Below are positions 1 through 11,200 of a DNA stretch of 41,396 nucleotides, piece by piece (position 1 is the first letter of the stretch; the number at the start of each line of letters is the position of its first letter). The position numbers were made by a program, and so were the translations under genes. The notes under the pieces are model-generated. The model was not told the DNA's origin. It saw nothing but the letters and a program-made list of their open reading frames with translations, and did not search any database. The stretch lies in assembly GCA_020846145.1 (NCBI GenBank), contig JADLEL010000114.1, positions 1 through 41,396 of the forward strand. Direction: 5' to 3'. The DNA is from Pirellulales bacterium (lineage in GTDB: Bacteria > Planctomycetota > Planctomycetia > Pirellulales > Thermoguttaceae).

Positions 1-35
1 AATTCCTCGGTAGTTCCAACGGGGGATGTCCACCT

Positions 36-75
36 GCAGCCGCGCGAGACCTTTGGGATAGGTCTCGCGGGCTGC
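36..75. repeat. Long hairpin-forming inverted repeat in a gene-free stretch
   Basis: Positions 36-51 and 61-75 pair almost perfectly (core CGCGAGACC / GGTCTCGCG) around a 9-base loop. It lies in a 308-base stretch downstream of the first minus-strand gene. I see no coding potential in 1-308. A smaller hairpin (AGGTTC / GAACCT) lies near 270-285. Neither is followed by a T-run on either strand, so a repeat element is more likely than an intrinsic terminator. Confidence 0.55.
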
Positions 76-308
76 TAGTCCCTGAGAGTGTAAGCGTTAA
101 GTGGTCTTGACAATGGGGTCCACCTCATCCAGTGGGATTTTGTTTGGCAATTGAGATCGAGAAAACCTGTTTATTATTGTAAATCCAGTTGTAAAAAGGA
201 CTTGCGTCCAATCAAAAATATTTTCACCGGACAGCAGTGAAATCACAATCTGTTTGGGACAATACACTAGGTTCAAAGAACCTGGGGCACCCGGATTTTA
301 GATCACTT

Positions 309-2000
309 TTAATCTCGTCGCGGGAGGACCATGTTGGCGAGGTTGACGCCGAGAACCTTGCCGTCAACATCGGTGAGGAAGACGAGGTATTCGTCGGTGT
401 AGATTCCCGGCGGGAAGGCGAAGACGTTGCGGTTGACGGGCGTGAGGCGATAATCGGCGACGTTTTCGGTCATTCCGTAGAGGTGCCCGTTGCGCACGCT
501 GACGACGAAGGGAATGTAATCGGGTCCGTACATGCCCAGGTATGATTTCCAAAGCGGACAAGTTCCGGAGACGGCGGCGGGATCGACGGGCAGGAATTTC
601 TGCTGCATGGCGGTAAGGCCGGCAACTTTGCCGGCGTCGTTCATCTCGAAGGTCGCATATCCGCCGTCGGCGGGACTGCCGCAGATGAGGAACTTGCGTT
701 TTTCGACGGGGATGAGCGTTACTTCGTGGCCGGAGGCCTTTCCCGCGAGCTTGCCGTCTTGCACCTCGAAATGCGCCCAGGTGATGGGCGATTCGTATTC
801 GCCGGCGAAGGGAGCCAGTTCCTCGGCGGTCAGGCGAATCGGAGCGGGCGGCGGCGCGGGGGCGGGGGCTTTTTCGCCGAGTTTCGCTTCGAGCATCAAT
901 CCCATGGCAATGCCGCCCAGCCGGTCGAGAATCCCGCTGACCGAATCCCGGTTGGAAAGCAGCACGACGCCGATTTTGGCGTCGGGGAGGAAGTTCAGCA
1001 CGGTGCTATAGCCGTAGATCGCGCCGTTGTGGCCGACCATTTTGTGGTTTCGGTATTTTCCGCTGACGACGAATCCCAGGCCGAACTTGCCGTCGGCCAG
1101 GAATTGGGGGGTCAGCATTTGCTCGAGCGATTCCCGCGCGAGAATTTGCGTTCCGCCGGCTTTTCCGCCGGCGGCCAACATGCAGACGAAGCGGCCCAAG
1201 TCTTCGGCGGTGGCGAAAAGGTTGCCGGCCGGGATCGTGCCCAGGTCGAAAAACGGGGCGTCGCGTTCGATGAATCCGCCGCGGCCGTCGGCGGCGTGAA
1301 CTTTGGCGGGCGCGAGCCGTCCCGGAGGAACGTTTTTCGAGAGGAACGTCGAATCTTTCATCCCCAGGGGACCGAGCAGGTGCTCTTGCTGGTACTGCTC
1401 GTAGTCCCGGCCGGATACGGTAACGAGGATCTGCCCGGCGACCGAGGGGGCGATATTCGAGTAGCGGGTATGCGTGTTGGGTGGGTTGACCATCACGCAG
1501 GAGCGGATCGAGGCGGCGGTCTCGGCCAGCGTGGGCCGACGGTAGTCGAAATATCCGCCCACCGGCGATTCGCGGAACATGCCCGAACGGTGGCAGAGGA
1601 TGTTTCGCAGCGTGATGGGGCCGGCGTTCTCGAAGGGGACGACGATCGAGAATTCGGAGCCGTAGTTTCGGATGGGCTGGTCCAGATCGAGCTTGCCTTG
1701 CTCGACGAGTTGCATGAGGGCGACGGCGTTGAACAGCTTGGAAACGGAACCGGCGCGAAAAACGCTGTCTTTTTTCGCCGAGCCGAAACCGGCGACATAG
1801 ACGATCCGCTGATCGTCCACCAGCGCCACTCCGACGCCTTCAAGGTCCTTCTCGGCGAGCGCCTTTTCGACGACGGGTTGGAATTTGCCGATGGCCGCGG
1901 CGTAATCGACTTGTGAAGACTGGGCGATGGTCATGGCTGTGCCGCTAAGGAGAATGAGGATGGCGATCGAGAGTGCAATGCAGGATTTTAGAAGTCGCAT
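309..2000 (-). CDS. Secreted serine hydrolase, class C beta-lactamase / penicillin-binding-protein fold
   Basis: A 563-residue protein of the beta-lactamase class C (Pfam Beta-lactamase, MEROPS S12) family. Such enzymes act through an acyl-serine and hydrolyse or transfer amide or ester bonds of peptides, D-amino acids or lactones. Visible: an N-terminal signal peptide (hydrophobic residues about 8-27, cleavage near Ala-Gln), the SxxK motif at Ser85-Lys88, the Y-x-N motif at Tyr180-Asn182 and the H-x-G variant of KTG at His324-Gly326. After a proline/alanine linker near residue 380, about 170 C-terminal residues form an extra beta-rich domain seen in many esterase-like S12 proteins. It starts 21 bases after the upstream alpha-oxoamine synthase on the same strand, so the two are probably co-transcribed. 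The substrate is not predictable; D-aminopeptidase, esterase or lactonase are all possible. Confidence 0.88.
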   Translation of the reverse strand: MRLLKSCIALSIAILILLSGTAMTIAQSSQVDYAAAIGKFQPVVEKALAEKDLEGVGVALVDDQRIVYVAGFGSAKKDSVFRAGSVSKLFNAVALMQLVEQGKLDLDQPIRNYGSEFSIVVPFENAGPITLRNILCHRSGMFRESPVGGYFDYRRPTLAETAASIRSCVMVNPPNTHTRYSNIAPSVAGQILVTVSGRDYEQYQQEHLLGPLGMKDSTFLSKNVPPGRLAPAKVHAADGRGGFIERDAPFFDLGTIPAGNLFATAEDLGRFVCMLAAGGKAGGTQILARESLEQMLTPQFLADGKFGLGFVVSGKYRNHKMVGHNGAIYGYSTVLNFLPDAKIGVVLLSNRDSVSGILDRLGGIAMGLMLEAKLGEKAPAPAPPPAPIRLTAEELAPFAGEYESPITWAHFEVQDGKLAGKASGHEVTLIPVEKRKFLICGSPADGGYATFEMNDAGKVAGLTAMQQKFLPVDPAAVSGTCPLWKSYLGMYGPDYIPFVVSVRNGHLYGMTENVADYRLTPVNRNVFAFPPGIYTDEYLVFLTDVDGKVLGVNLANMVLPRRD

Positions 2001-2021
2001 GAGGATACCTCGCTAGGTATG

Positions 2022-3179
2022 TTACAAAATTCGCCGGAATTCATTTACCAGGCGTTCGAGCATTTCGAGGGTGTGGTTGGCGAAGACGGCGATGCGGAGC
2101 GTGCCCTCCTTGCCCGCCCCGCTGTAGGTGGAGTAGGGGACGATAATGTCCGCCGCCTTCAATTCGCGATGGATGCGGCGCATGTTCTCGGCGTCGCCGA
2201 CGGTAACGCCGACGATCGAGGCGGGCGAATCGTCGATCGCCAGGCCGAGTTCGCGGAGTTTGCCGCGCAGCAGGGCGACGTTGTTTTGCAAGCGTTTTCG
2301 CAACCCGGGATCGCGGAGCACGATCTCCAGCGCCTTGGCCGTTCCGCCCGCCACCGGCGAGGCCGGCGCGCTGGCGCCGTTGTAATAGTGCGAAGTGGTA
2401 TGGGCGCGTTCGATGAGGTCCGCGCTGCCCGCGAGAATGCCGCCGAATCCGCCCAGGGCCTTGCTGAGCGTGCCGGAGACGTAGATGGCGAGTCCGTCGG
2501 GTAGCACGTCGCCGTTGACGGGCGGGGAGTTTTTACCGTCCCACAGCCCGAAATGTTCGAGCGAGCCGCGGCCGTTCTCGCCCACCGCGCCGAAGCCGTG
2601 GGCGTCGTCGATGAGCAGGGTGGCCGCGCCGCAATCGGCCAGCGCGCGGACGTAGCGGTCGAGCGGGGCGATCTCGCCGGTGGCGGGGAAGATGCCGTCG
2701 GTCAGCGCCAGCGGCCGCTTGCCGGCAGCGGCGCACTCGCGGACTTTGCGGGCGAAATCCTCGGCGTCGCGGTGGGCGAAACGGACGATGGGCTTGCCCG
2801 GCAACGCCGACGCCTCTTGCAGGCAGAAATGCGCCATTTCCTCCATCAGGATGACGTCGAAACGCTCGGCCACGGCCTGGATGAGGATGTGATTGCCGAC
2901 GTAGCCGCTGACGTAATAGAACGCCTTTTCCTTGCCGAAAAACTCGGCCGCCAAGCGTTCGACGGCGACCGTCGCCGCATTGTGGCCGAATCCCGTCCGG
3001 CTCGTGGCCGAATGCATGCCGAAGCGCCGCGCGGCGTCGCAGGCGGCTTCGATGACTTCCGCATTTCCGGCCAGTCCCAAATAGCTCGTGCCGCCGAAAT
3101 AGAGATAGGTCTTGCCGTCGATCACCGTTTTGGGACCGGGCGGGCTTTCCATCAGCGGCGGAAGGTTTGTCGCGGTCAT
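2022..3179 (-). CDS. PLP-dependent alpha-oxoamine synthase (AONS/KBL-type aminotransferase class I/II)
   Basis: A 385-residue member of the alpha-oxoamine synthase family (8-amino-7-oxononanoate synthase, 2-amino-3-ketobutyrate CoA ligase, serine palmitoyltransferase), which condense an amino acid with an acyl-CoA. Seen: the DDAHGFG motif starting at Asp191, which holds the pyridine nitrogen, and the cofactor lysine Lys240 in SGTLSKALGGFGG. Length fits the family. The start chosen is 3179, preceded on the minus strand by AAGGAT; an ATG 33 bases upstream (3212) lies inside a palindromic repeat and gives a spurious METCPT N-terminus. Neighbours are a peptide transporter upstream and a serine hydrolase 21 bases downstream. 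No biotin genes are nearby, so bioF is not assigned; a threonine-degradation or lipid role is equally open. Confidence 0.88.
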   Translation of the reverse strand: MTATNLPPLMESPPGPKTVIDGKTYLYFGGTSYLGLAGNAEVIEAACDAARRFGMHSATSRTGFGHNAATVAVERLAAEFFGKEKAFYYVSGYVGNHILIQAVAERFDVILMEEMAHFCLQEASALPGKPIVRFAHRDAEDFARKVRECAAAGKRPLALTDGIFPATGEIAPLDRYVRALADCGAATLLIDDAHGFGAVGENGRGSLEHFGLWDGKNSPPVNGDVLPDGLAIYVSGTLSKALGGFGGILAGSADLIERAHTTSHYYNGASAPASPVAGGTAKALEIVLRDPGLRKRLQNNVALLRGKLRELGLAIDDSPASIVGVTVGDAENMRRIHRELKAADIIVPYSTYSGAGKEGTLRIAVFANHTLEMLERLVNEFRRIL

Positions 3180-3195
3180 GAATGATCCTTGGAAT

Positions 3196-3316
3196 GTAGG
3201 ACAGGTTTCCAACCTGTCGATCGGGGTAATGCAAAATTATCGTCCAATTCAAACGATTCAAATGACAGGTTGGAAACCTGTCCCACAATTCGAGACAGGT
3301 TGGAAACCTGTCCTAC
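3196..3316. repeat. Three copies of a palindromic repeat (GACAGGTTTCCAACCTGTC family)
   Basis: Copies at 3196-3218, 3264-3286 and 3294-3316. The first reads GTAGGACAGGTTTCCAACC and the other two read the opposite way (GACAGGTTGGAAACCTGTCC). Each unit is a near-palindrome. They fill the 145 bases between the POT transporter and the alpha-oxoamine synthase. The family recurs at 19633 and 19701. The repeat contains an in-frame ATG that extends the downstream ORF artificially. No transposase is attached; it looks like a REP/MITE-type dispersed element. Confidence 0.8.
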
Positions 3317-3324
3317 GCCGCAAT

Positions 3325-4755
3325 CTAAGCGGGGTGCGGAACGCTTTCGAGCGAACGATTGAAGCGCCGCGCCACGATCACGAACGCCAAGGTGACGAAC
3401 ACCATCGCCACGGCGAAACACCCGAAATACACGCCGGGCGAGAACGTAATCGATTGGCCGAATAGTACGACCGTTTTTTCGTAATACGGCGCCAATTGGC
3501 CGATGATGAACTGGCCGCCGGCGATGGTCATCAGCCAGCAGCCGGTAACGAAGCTTTTCATCGATTGCGGGGCCGCAGAAAAGGCCAGTTCCAGACCCAC
3601 GACCGAGATGCACACCTCGGCGGCGGTGATGACGATGTAGGGAACAATCAGCCAAAGCGTGGAAACGCGGCCTACCTCGGCCGAACGGAATCCGGCGATC
3701 GAGAGAATGATCGGCGTAATGATCGTGAGGATGAAACCGATGAACATCTTGTCGGTCGGGCGAAGTTTGACGCCGAATCGGGCCAAGCGGTTCCAAATCA
3801 CCGCGATCGACGGCACGAGGATGATAATCAATAGGCCGTTGAGGAATTGGAATTGATCGGCGGCCACCTGCTTGCCAATGAGATTGATATTAAAAGTATC
3901 GCGGAGCGTCACAAGGGCATTCCACTGCCAAGTGCCTTCGGCGTAATCGAACATGTTCAGGTTCAAGTGATCGCGGGCGAAGAGCGTCCAAATGGTCGTG
4001 TATTGCTCCATGACGGTCCAGAAGAACACGACCAAAAGGAACAGCCCGAAAAGCCGCCGCAGCACGATCCGCCGCTGGCGGCGTTCTTCGGGCGTAAGGC
4101 GGACGCGCTCGATCTTCTCCACGGCGTAATAGGGCTTGCCGACGGCGAAGAGGAAAAGCGCGATGGACATCAGGACAATCGGAAAGAGAAACGCGATGCG
4201 ATACCCCCAATTGTCCCGAATGATCGGCATGAAGAGCGAGGAGAGGAAGCTGCCGGTGTTGATGGCCACGTAGAACGCGGCGAAGGCGGTGCTGCGGAGC
4301 TGCGTCTGGCCCGGCCGCTGCTGGTCGTAAGTCATGCCCATCAGCGTGGAAATATTGGGCTTCGTCACGCCGGAACCCATGGCGATCAGCACGAGCGCGA
4401 AAAACAGGCAATAAACGTTCTCGAAACCGATAATGATTTGGGCGATGATGTAGGGAATGGAGAAATAGACAATGGTGCGGTATTTCCCCAGGAAATTATC
4501 GGCGATGTAACCGCCCAACAGCGGCAGGAAAAAGCACGCCGCCATGAAATAGCTGAGGATGCTGCTGGCGTTTCCCCGCTCGAAGCGGAGGACGTCGATC
4601 ATGTAGAGCAGCAGGATCGTCTTCACGCCGTAGTAGGTGCAGCGTTCGGCGAATTCGCCCCAGAAGAAGAAATAGAATCCGCGCGGATGCGTGGCGGGGA
4701 TCGACGGCGGATTCGGCCGGGCGTCGGAAAGAGGCGAGTTTTCTGGCGAGGACAT
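3325..4755 (-). CDS. Proton-dependent oligopeptide transporter (POT/PTR2 family)
   Basis: A 476-residue inner-membrane protein with about 12 hydrophobic segments, of the proton-coupled POT family (major facilitator superfamily) that imports di- and tripeptides. The family signature ExxER, which couples protons to peptide binding, is seen in helix 1 at Glu34-Glu37-Arg38 (GEFAERCTYYG). The helix 2-3 region with GGYIADNFLGKY is also typical. Length matches bacterial members. The first gene of a same-strand series (transporter, alpha-oxoamine synthase, serine hydrolase), although a repeat-filled 145-base gap separates it from the next gene, so co-transcription is uncertain. Substrate range cannot be read from sequence. 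Confidence 0.93.
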   Translation of the reverse strand: MSSPENSPLSDARPNPPSIPATHPRGFYFFFWGEFAERCTYYGVKTILLLYMIDVLRFERGNASSILSYFMAACFFLPLLGGYIADNFLGKYRTIVYFSIPYIIAQIIIGFENVYCLFFALVLIAMGSGVTKPNISTLMGMTYDQQRPGQTQLRSTAFAAFYVAINTGSFLSSLFMPIIRDNWGYRIAFLFPIVLMSIALFLFAVGKPYYAVEKIERVRLTPEERRQRRIVLRRLFGLFLLVVFFWTVMEQYTTIWTLFARDHLNLNMFDYAEGTWQWNALVTLRDTFNINLIGKQVAADQFQFLNGLLIIILVPSIAVIWNRLARFGVKLRPTDKMFIGFILTIITPIILSIAGFRSAEVGRVSTLWLIVPYIVITAAEVCISVVGLELAFSAAPQSMKSFVTGCWLMTIAGGQFIIGQLAPYYEKTVVLFGQSITFSPGVYFGCFAVAMVFVTLAFVIVARRFNRSLESVPHPA

Positions 4756-5003
4756 GGGGCGGGGGGGTTATTCGGCGGCATCGAACCGCGGTCAATGGTC
4801 GCGCTGAATCGCGATCGCAGGGAACGATCAACGAACGGCCGCCCCACTGCTCGGCAAACGAAAAAATCGAAAAATCCCATTCTAATGCGGGGAAGGCGGC
4901 AAGACAAGCCATTGGCCGGACGGGGTGAACGGCTCGATCCGCGCCCCAATTGATCAACCGTCGGGAACAATTATCGCATCGATAGATGCGTATTTCCGCG
5001 AAG

Positions 5004-5122
5004 TTAGGCGTTGCCCGACAATAAGTTGCCGGAATCGTATTAGGCACGCTCCGTGTGCCGTCCGCGAATTACGGCACACGGAGTGCGCCTACTACATAGA
5101 GTTTATTGTCGGACAGCGGCTT
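5004..5122. repeat. Inverted pair of a dispersed ~60-bp element (GGCACACGGAGTG family)
   Basis: The arms 5041-5061 and 5071-5091 are inverted copies (TAGGCACGCTCCGTGTGCCG versus CGGCACACGGAGTGCGCCTA). The homology continues outward: CCGACAATAA at 5018-5027 mirrors TTATTGTCGG near 5104-5113. The whole stretch is therefore two copies of one element facing each other. A single copy lies at 13520-13590. It sits in the 523-base gap (4756-5278) between divergent genes. The rest of that gap holds the promoter listed next and no convincing ORF. Confidence 0.75.
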
Positions 5123-5183
5123 ATGCGTTGTCTCGTCCGAATGCCGATCGCTCTCCATTCGAACAAAATGGGGCCAAAATCCC

Positions 5184-5212
5184 TTGCAAAATTAGGGGTG
5201 GGTGATTATACT
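5184..5212 (+). promoter_or_regulatory. Sigma70-type promoter for the giant protease gene
   Basis: TTGCAA at 5184-5189 and TATACT at 5207-5212 are separated by exactly 17 bases. Each hexamer differs from consensus at one position. The predicted transcript starts near 5219, about 60 bases before the ATG at 5279. A GAAGGA ribosome-binding site lies at 5263-5268. Confidence 0.6.
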
Positions 5213-5278
5213 CACGGCTGTTTTCCGTCTCCGTCTTTCTAGCTCGGTTCGATTCTCTATTAGAAGGATTTTGCATTC

Positions 5279-8200
5279 ATGCGAAGGACCTCAATTCTCG
5301 TGCGCCAATGGGGCCTAGTTTTCGCGGTTTTAACGTGCATCGGACAGTTTGGGGGAGGCCGGGTCGCGGCCGAAGGATTCGACTGGCGGAACGTCAACGG
5401 TCAAAACTGGGTTACCTCGGTGAAATCGCAATTCGGCGGCACCTGTTGGGCCTTCGGTTCCTGCGCCACGATCGAGTCGAAGTACATGCTTACCCGCAAC
5501 GATCCGAACTACAAACCGGATCTTTCCGAACAGCAAGTCGTCTGGGAGACCAATCCCGACATGGGCAGCACCGACGGCGGCAGCGGCGATTCGGTGCTGA
5601 CCTATTCCCGCGACCACGGGATCGTGCTGCAATCCGAATGCCCCTATCAATCATCCAGCCCGGACGTGGGCATCGCGCCCTATTGGCCGTTGGCGGCGGG
5701 CTGGGAAAACCGCGTTTTCAAGAGCACTTCGCGCAAACTCAGCACCAGTTCGAGCGTGCAAGCCGTGAAGGATGCGTTGAAAAAATATGGCCCGATGAAT
5801 TTTTATCTGCGGGTGGATGACGAATTTTACAGTCCCGCGCCCGGCGAGTACCGCGGCACGCACATCGTCTCGATCGTCGGTTTTCAGGACGACCTCGCCG
5901 CTCCCGGCGGCGGGTACTGGATTATCAAGAACAGTTGGGGATCGGGCTGGAACGGCGACGGCTACGGCAAAGTCGCCTACGCCGTGCGACCGAAATCCTC
6001 CGGCGACATGGACGCCATCGACGGCGCCGTTTATTACACCGGCTCGATGGCCGACGCCACGTGGAAGGGCGGAACCGCTTCTTGGACGAATGCCGGCAAC
6101 AATTGGACGGTTTCCGGCGCGACATTCGCTTGGGACAACAAGGAAACCACCGCCAATTTCAGCGTCGCCAACGGAGCGAATCCCATCACGCTCTCCGGCA
6201 TCGTGATCGCACACGGCCTGAACGTAAATGCCGGCGCGACCGGCTACGTCTTTTCCCCGCCGTCCGCTTCGACCACCGGGGCCTTGACCGTAACCGCCGG
6301 CGGCATCGCGGCCAACGAGAGCGTAACCATCAACGTGCCGGTTACCGTCGGCGCGCCGCAAACGTGGAGCGTGGCGAGCGGAAAAACGCTGAGCATCAAC
6401 AACGCCGTTCATACGATTATCAGCAACCTCACCGTAACCGGCGACGGAAATACGGAAATCAGCGGCGTTATCGACGGCGGCGGCGCGCTCAACACCTACG
6501 GCGCCGCGCCGGGAAACCTCACGAAATCGGGAACCGGCAGCCTGCTCATCGCCGGGGCCTCGAATTACGGCGGCACGATCGCAATATCCGGCGGAACGCT
6601 CAATTTCGCGCCGGGCGCGGGCGTTTCGGCGACCTACAGCGGCAGCATCAGCGGCAGCGGCGCGGTCGTGAAAAGCGGCGGAGGAAAAGCAACGCTTACT
6701 TATAGCAACAACACCTACACCGGAAACACGACGATCTCGGAAGGCACGTTGGAAGCCAATCACGACGACGGCCTGCCCCCCGAAAGTTTCCTCAAGCTGG
6801 ACGGCGGGGTGTTGCAATGTCTGAGCGGCAATACGTTCACCCGCAGCTTGGGCACGAGCGGTTCGAGCAAGTTCCAATGGGCCGGCGGCGGCGGCGGTTT
6901 TGCCGCGGGCAGCGGCGCGATGACGGTGAAAGTCAACAACGGCACCGGCACGATCAACTGGGGAACCGCCGCGGGCAGCGGCATCGTGGGTACGCTCAAG
7001 TTCGGCACCGACACCGCGGCGAACGTCGTTACCTTCCAAAACGGCATCAACTTGAACGGCGAAGACCGCACCATCCAAGTCGATGACAACGCCGCGACGA
7101 CCGCCGACTACGCCGTCATTTCCGGCATCATCTCGAATTCGACCGGCACGGCGGGCCTCGTGAAAACCGGCCTCGGAAAACTGATTCTTTCGGGCTCCAA
7201 TACCTACAACGGCGGGACGACCATCGCCGCCGGCACGCTCGATTACAGCGTGCCCGCGACGCTGCCCGGCGGAAATTACGCGGTTACCGGCGGGACCTTG
7301 TATTTCGGCGCGAAATCGTTGGTTGTGGCGGGATTGCAAGTTACCGCCGGTTTATTGGACGGCAGCGGTACGCTGACCAGCAATACGAATTACGACATCC
7401 AAGGCGGCAAAGTAAACATGATCCTCGCCGGCGGCGGCCGCGACTTGAATAAAACCGGCCCCGCCGCCGCGATCCTTTCCAAAAACAACACCTACGACGG
7501 CGTCACCACCGTTAGCGACGGCGTTCTGCAGGCCGACAGCGGCGCGGGCTTGCCCGACGCGAGTTTCCTCGATCTCGCCGGCGGCGTATTGCAAAGCAAC
7601 GGCCCCGCTACTTTCGCCCGCCCGTTGGGACTCGTAGGCAACGCTTTCAAGTGGTCGGCGGGGGGCGGATTCTCCGCCGGGGCCGGTCCGATGACCGTGC
7701 AAATCGGCGGCGGCACGGAAACGGTCGCCTGGGGCGATGCGCCCGCCGATATCGGCGCGAAAATCGTGGGCACGCTCAAACTTAGCTCCGCGACGGCCGC
7801 CGACGCCACCGATTTTCAGAACGGCATCGATCTCGCCGGCGCGAACCGCACCATTCAAGTCGAAGACAACCCGGCCACCGCGGCCGATTACGCCAAGATT
7901 TCCGGCAACATCGTCAATACCGGGGTGGCGGCGGGCATCGTCAAGTCCGGCGGCGGAACCCTGCTCCTGAGCGGCTTGAATTCCTACGGCGGCGACACCG
8001 TTATTTCCGGCGGGGTGCTTCAGGCCGATATCGGCGCGGGCATCGAAAGCGGCAGCTTCCTCGTGCTCGACGGCGGCGTACTGCAAAGCAACAGCGAAGT
8101 AACCTTCACGCGCAGCCTGGGCACTTCGGGCGCCGCTTTTCAATGGACCTCGTCCGGCGGCGGTTTCTCCGCCGGCGCCGGTGCGATGACCGTGCGCATC

Positions 8201-11200
8201 GGCGGCGGCACGGATACCGTCGCTTGGGGCGATGCGCCCGCCGATATCGGCGCGAAAATCATGGGCACGCTCAAACTAAGCTCCACGACGGCCGGTTACG
8301 TTACCGATTTCCAAAACGGCATCGATCTCGCCGGCGGGTATCGCACGATTCAAGTCGATGATAATCTCGCCGCCTCGACCGATTACGCCAAGATTTCCGG
8401 CAACATCGTCAACACCGGGGCGGCGGCGGGGATTCTCAAAACGGGCGACGGCACCTTGCTGCTTTCCGGCTCCAATACGTACAACGGCTCCACCGTCATC
8501 TCCGGCGGAGTGCTGTACGCGAATGAAGGCGCGGGACTGCCCGCGGGGAGTTTCATCAGCCTCGACGGCGGCGTGCTGCAAACCGACGGCGGCGCGGCCT
8601 TCACGCGCAACCTGGGCACTTCGGGCAACGCCGTTCAGTGGACGACCAACGGCGGCGGATTCGCCGCCGCCGCGGCGACGCTGACCGTGAACATCGGCGG
8701 GGCCGCCGCCACGCTGAACTGGGGCAATACCGCGGGAAACAACCTCGCCGGAACGCTCAAATTCGGCTCCTCCAGCGCCGCCGGTCCGGTCGCTTTTCTC
8801 AACGGCATCGATCTCAAAGGCGGAGCGCGAACGATCGAAGTCGCCGATAATCCCGCGACTGCCGCCGATTACGCCGTGCTAAGCGGCGTCATCAAGGACA
8901 CTACCGGCGGCGGCACTTTGACCAAAACCGGACCGGGAATGTTGCGCGTGAGCGGATCTTCGGCGAACACCTACACCGGCGCGACGTTCGCGGCGGGCGG
9001 CACGTTGGTGCTCGCGAAAAGCTCCGGCGTCGCCGTGCCCGGAAATCTGACGATTACCGACGCCGATCCCGCCGGCACGTTCGTCATCTTCGCCGGCTCG
9101 AACCAGATCGCCACAACGGCCGTCGTCGCTTTCAATCAGCAAAATGGCGGCAGTGCCCATCTGCAACTCATGGGTAACGCCCAAACCTTGGCGGGAATCT
9201 CCTGCTCCACGGGCACGGGCGTGATCGAAAACTCGCAAACCGAGACCACGGCGACGGGAACCGGCCTGTTGACGATCAACAATTCCGCCGATTGTTCCTT
9301 TCATGGTTATCTCCGCGATACGGCCACCGGCGCCGGAAAGATCGCCCTTTATAAGGACGGCGCCGGCAAACTTTCGCTCGTCGGGTCCAACAGCGGATCC
9401 TACACCGGCGGATTGACCGTTCGCAACGGCACGCTCGATTACAGCGGCGGCGCATTGCCGGCTTGCGGCTATAGCATTACGGGTGGCACGCTGAGTATCG
9501 GCGCGCTCTCGAAATCGATTACCTCGTTTCTGATCTCCAGCGGCACGGTGGACGGCACGGGAACGCTTACCAGCGGCACAACCTTTAATATTCAAGGCGG
9601 CACGGTCAACGCGGTTCTCGGCGGAAGCGGCATCGCGCTGACGAAACTCGGCTCGACCACGGCCTGCTTGAGCGGCACGAATACGTATAGCGGCACGACG
9701 ACGATCTCCGCCGGCGCGCTGCAAGCGAATACCGGCGCCGGCTTGCCTGCCGCGAGTTTCCTCATCCTCAGCGGCGGGGTGCTGCAGAGCAACGGAACGG
9801 CCACTTTCAGCCGATCGCTCGGCACGAGCGGCGGCGCCTTTCAATGGGCAAGCATCGGCGGCGGCTTCGCCGCCGGGACGGGCGCGCTTACCGTCAATGT
9901 CAACAACAATACTTCGACGCTTACCTGGGGCACTGCCGTCGGCAGCCAGATCGTGGGCACGTTGAAATTCGGCTCCTCGACCGCCGCCAATGTGGTTACC
10001 TTCCAAAACGGCATCGACTTAAACGGCGGCGCCCGCATCATTCAGGTCGATGACAACTCCGGCACGACCGCCGATTACGCGGTTCTCTCCGGCGTCATCG
10101 GCAACGGCGTCGGCGCCGGCACGCTCAATAAAACCGGCGCGGGAACCTTGCAAATCGGCGGTTCGGCCTCAAATACTTATACCGGCACGACCGTCTTCAC
10201 CGGCGGCGCCCTCGTGCTGGCGAAAACTTCGGGGGCCATCGCCATTCCCGGTAATTTCACCCTCACCACGCCGGGCGACGGCACCAGCACTTACGCGAAA
10301 TTCAACGCCTCCAATCAATTGGCGGCCACCTCCGTTATGACCTTCTCTCCCACCTCCGGCTATGCGCACCTGGAACTGCTCGGCTATTCCCAAACCGTCG
10401 CCGGCCTTTCCTGCTCCACCGGCCGCGGGGTGATCGAAAACACGCAAAGCGAGTCGGGCATCACCAACAACTCGGTGCTCACCGTCAACAATACCGTCAA
10501 CTATTCCTACAACGGCTACCTCCGCGACCGGGCGGGCGGCACCAGCACCGGCACGCTGGCCCTCGTGAAGAACGGGCCCGGCACCCTGACGCTCTCCGGC
10601 GCGAACATCACCTACACCGGCAATACCACGATCTCCGGCGGCGCGTTGCAGGCCAATCAGGGCGCGGGCCTTTCGGCCGGCAGCTACCTCGTCCTCAACG
10701 GCGGCGTGCTGCAAAGCGGCAGCACCCTTACATTCACTCGCGGCCTGAGCGCCGCCGCGGGCGGAAGCAGTTTCTATTGGACCGCCAACGGCGGCGGATT
10801 CTCCAGCGGCGGCGGCACGATGACCGTGAACGTCGGCGGCAGCGGGGCGGGGCTTGTCTGGGGAACCGCGCTCGGCACACAGATCGTCGGCACGCTTAAA
10901 TTCGGCTCTCCCACCGCCGTCTATCCGACTTACTTCCAAAATCCGATCGACCTCAACGGCGGCTCGCGAACCGTGCAAGTGGACGACAATCCCGGCGCGA
11001 GCAACGACTACGCCCTGATTACGGGCATTCTGAGTGATTCCGTCGGCGGCGCGGTCCTCAACAAAACGGGCGCCGGCACGTTGCTCCTCGGCGCCAACAG
11101 CTCCTTCGCCGGAACCGTCGTCATCGACGCCGGCACGCTGCAATTCGGCAACGGCGGATCGACCGGAGGAATCGCCGGAAACATCGTCATCGACGATCCC

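Noticed and set aside
3180..3212. METCPT start for the alpha-oxoamine synthase
   Set aside because: Those codons are in a palindromic repeat; ATG 3179 has AAGGAT upstream and gives a family-like N-terminus.
5651..7339. A 562-codon minus-strand open frame and similar long antisense frames (for example 726-1916, 3847-4953, 8879-10006, 10169-11317)
   Set aside because: They lie antisense to genes with clear domains, have low-complexity Arg/Ala/Gly-rich translations and no motifs; they arise from high GC.
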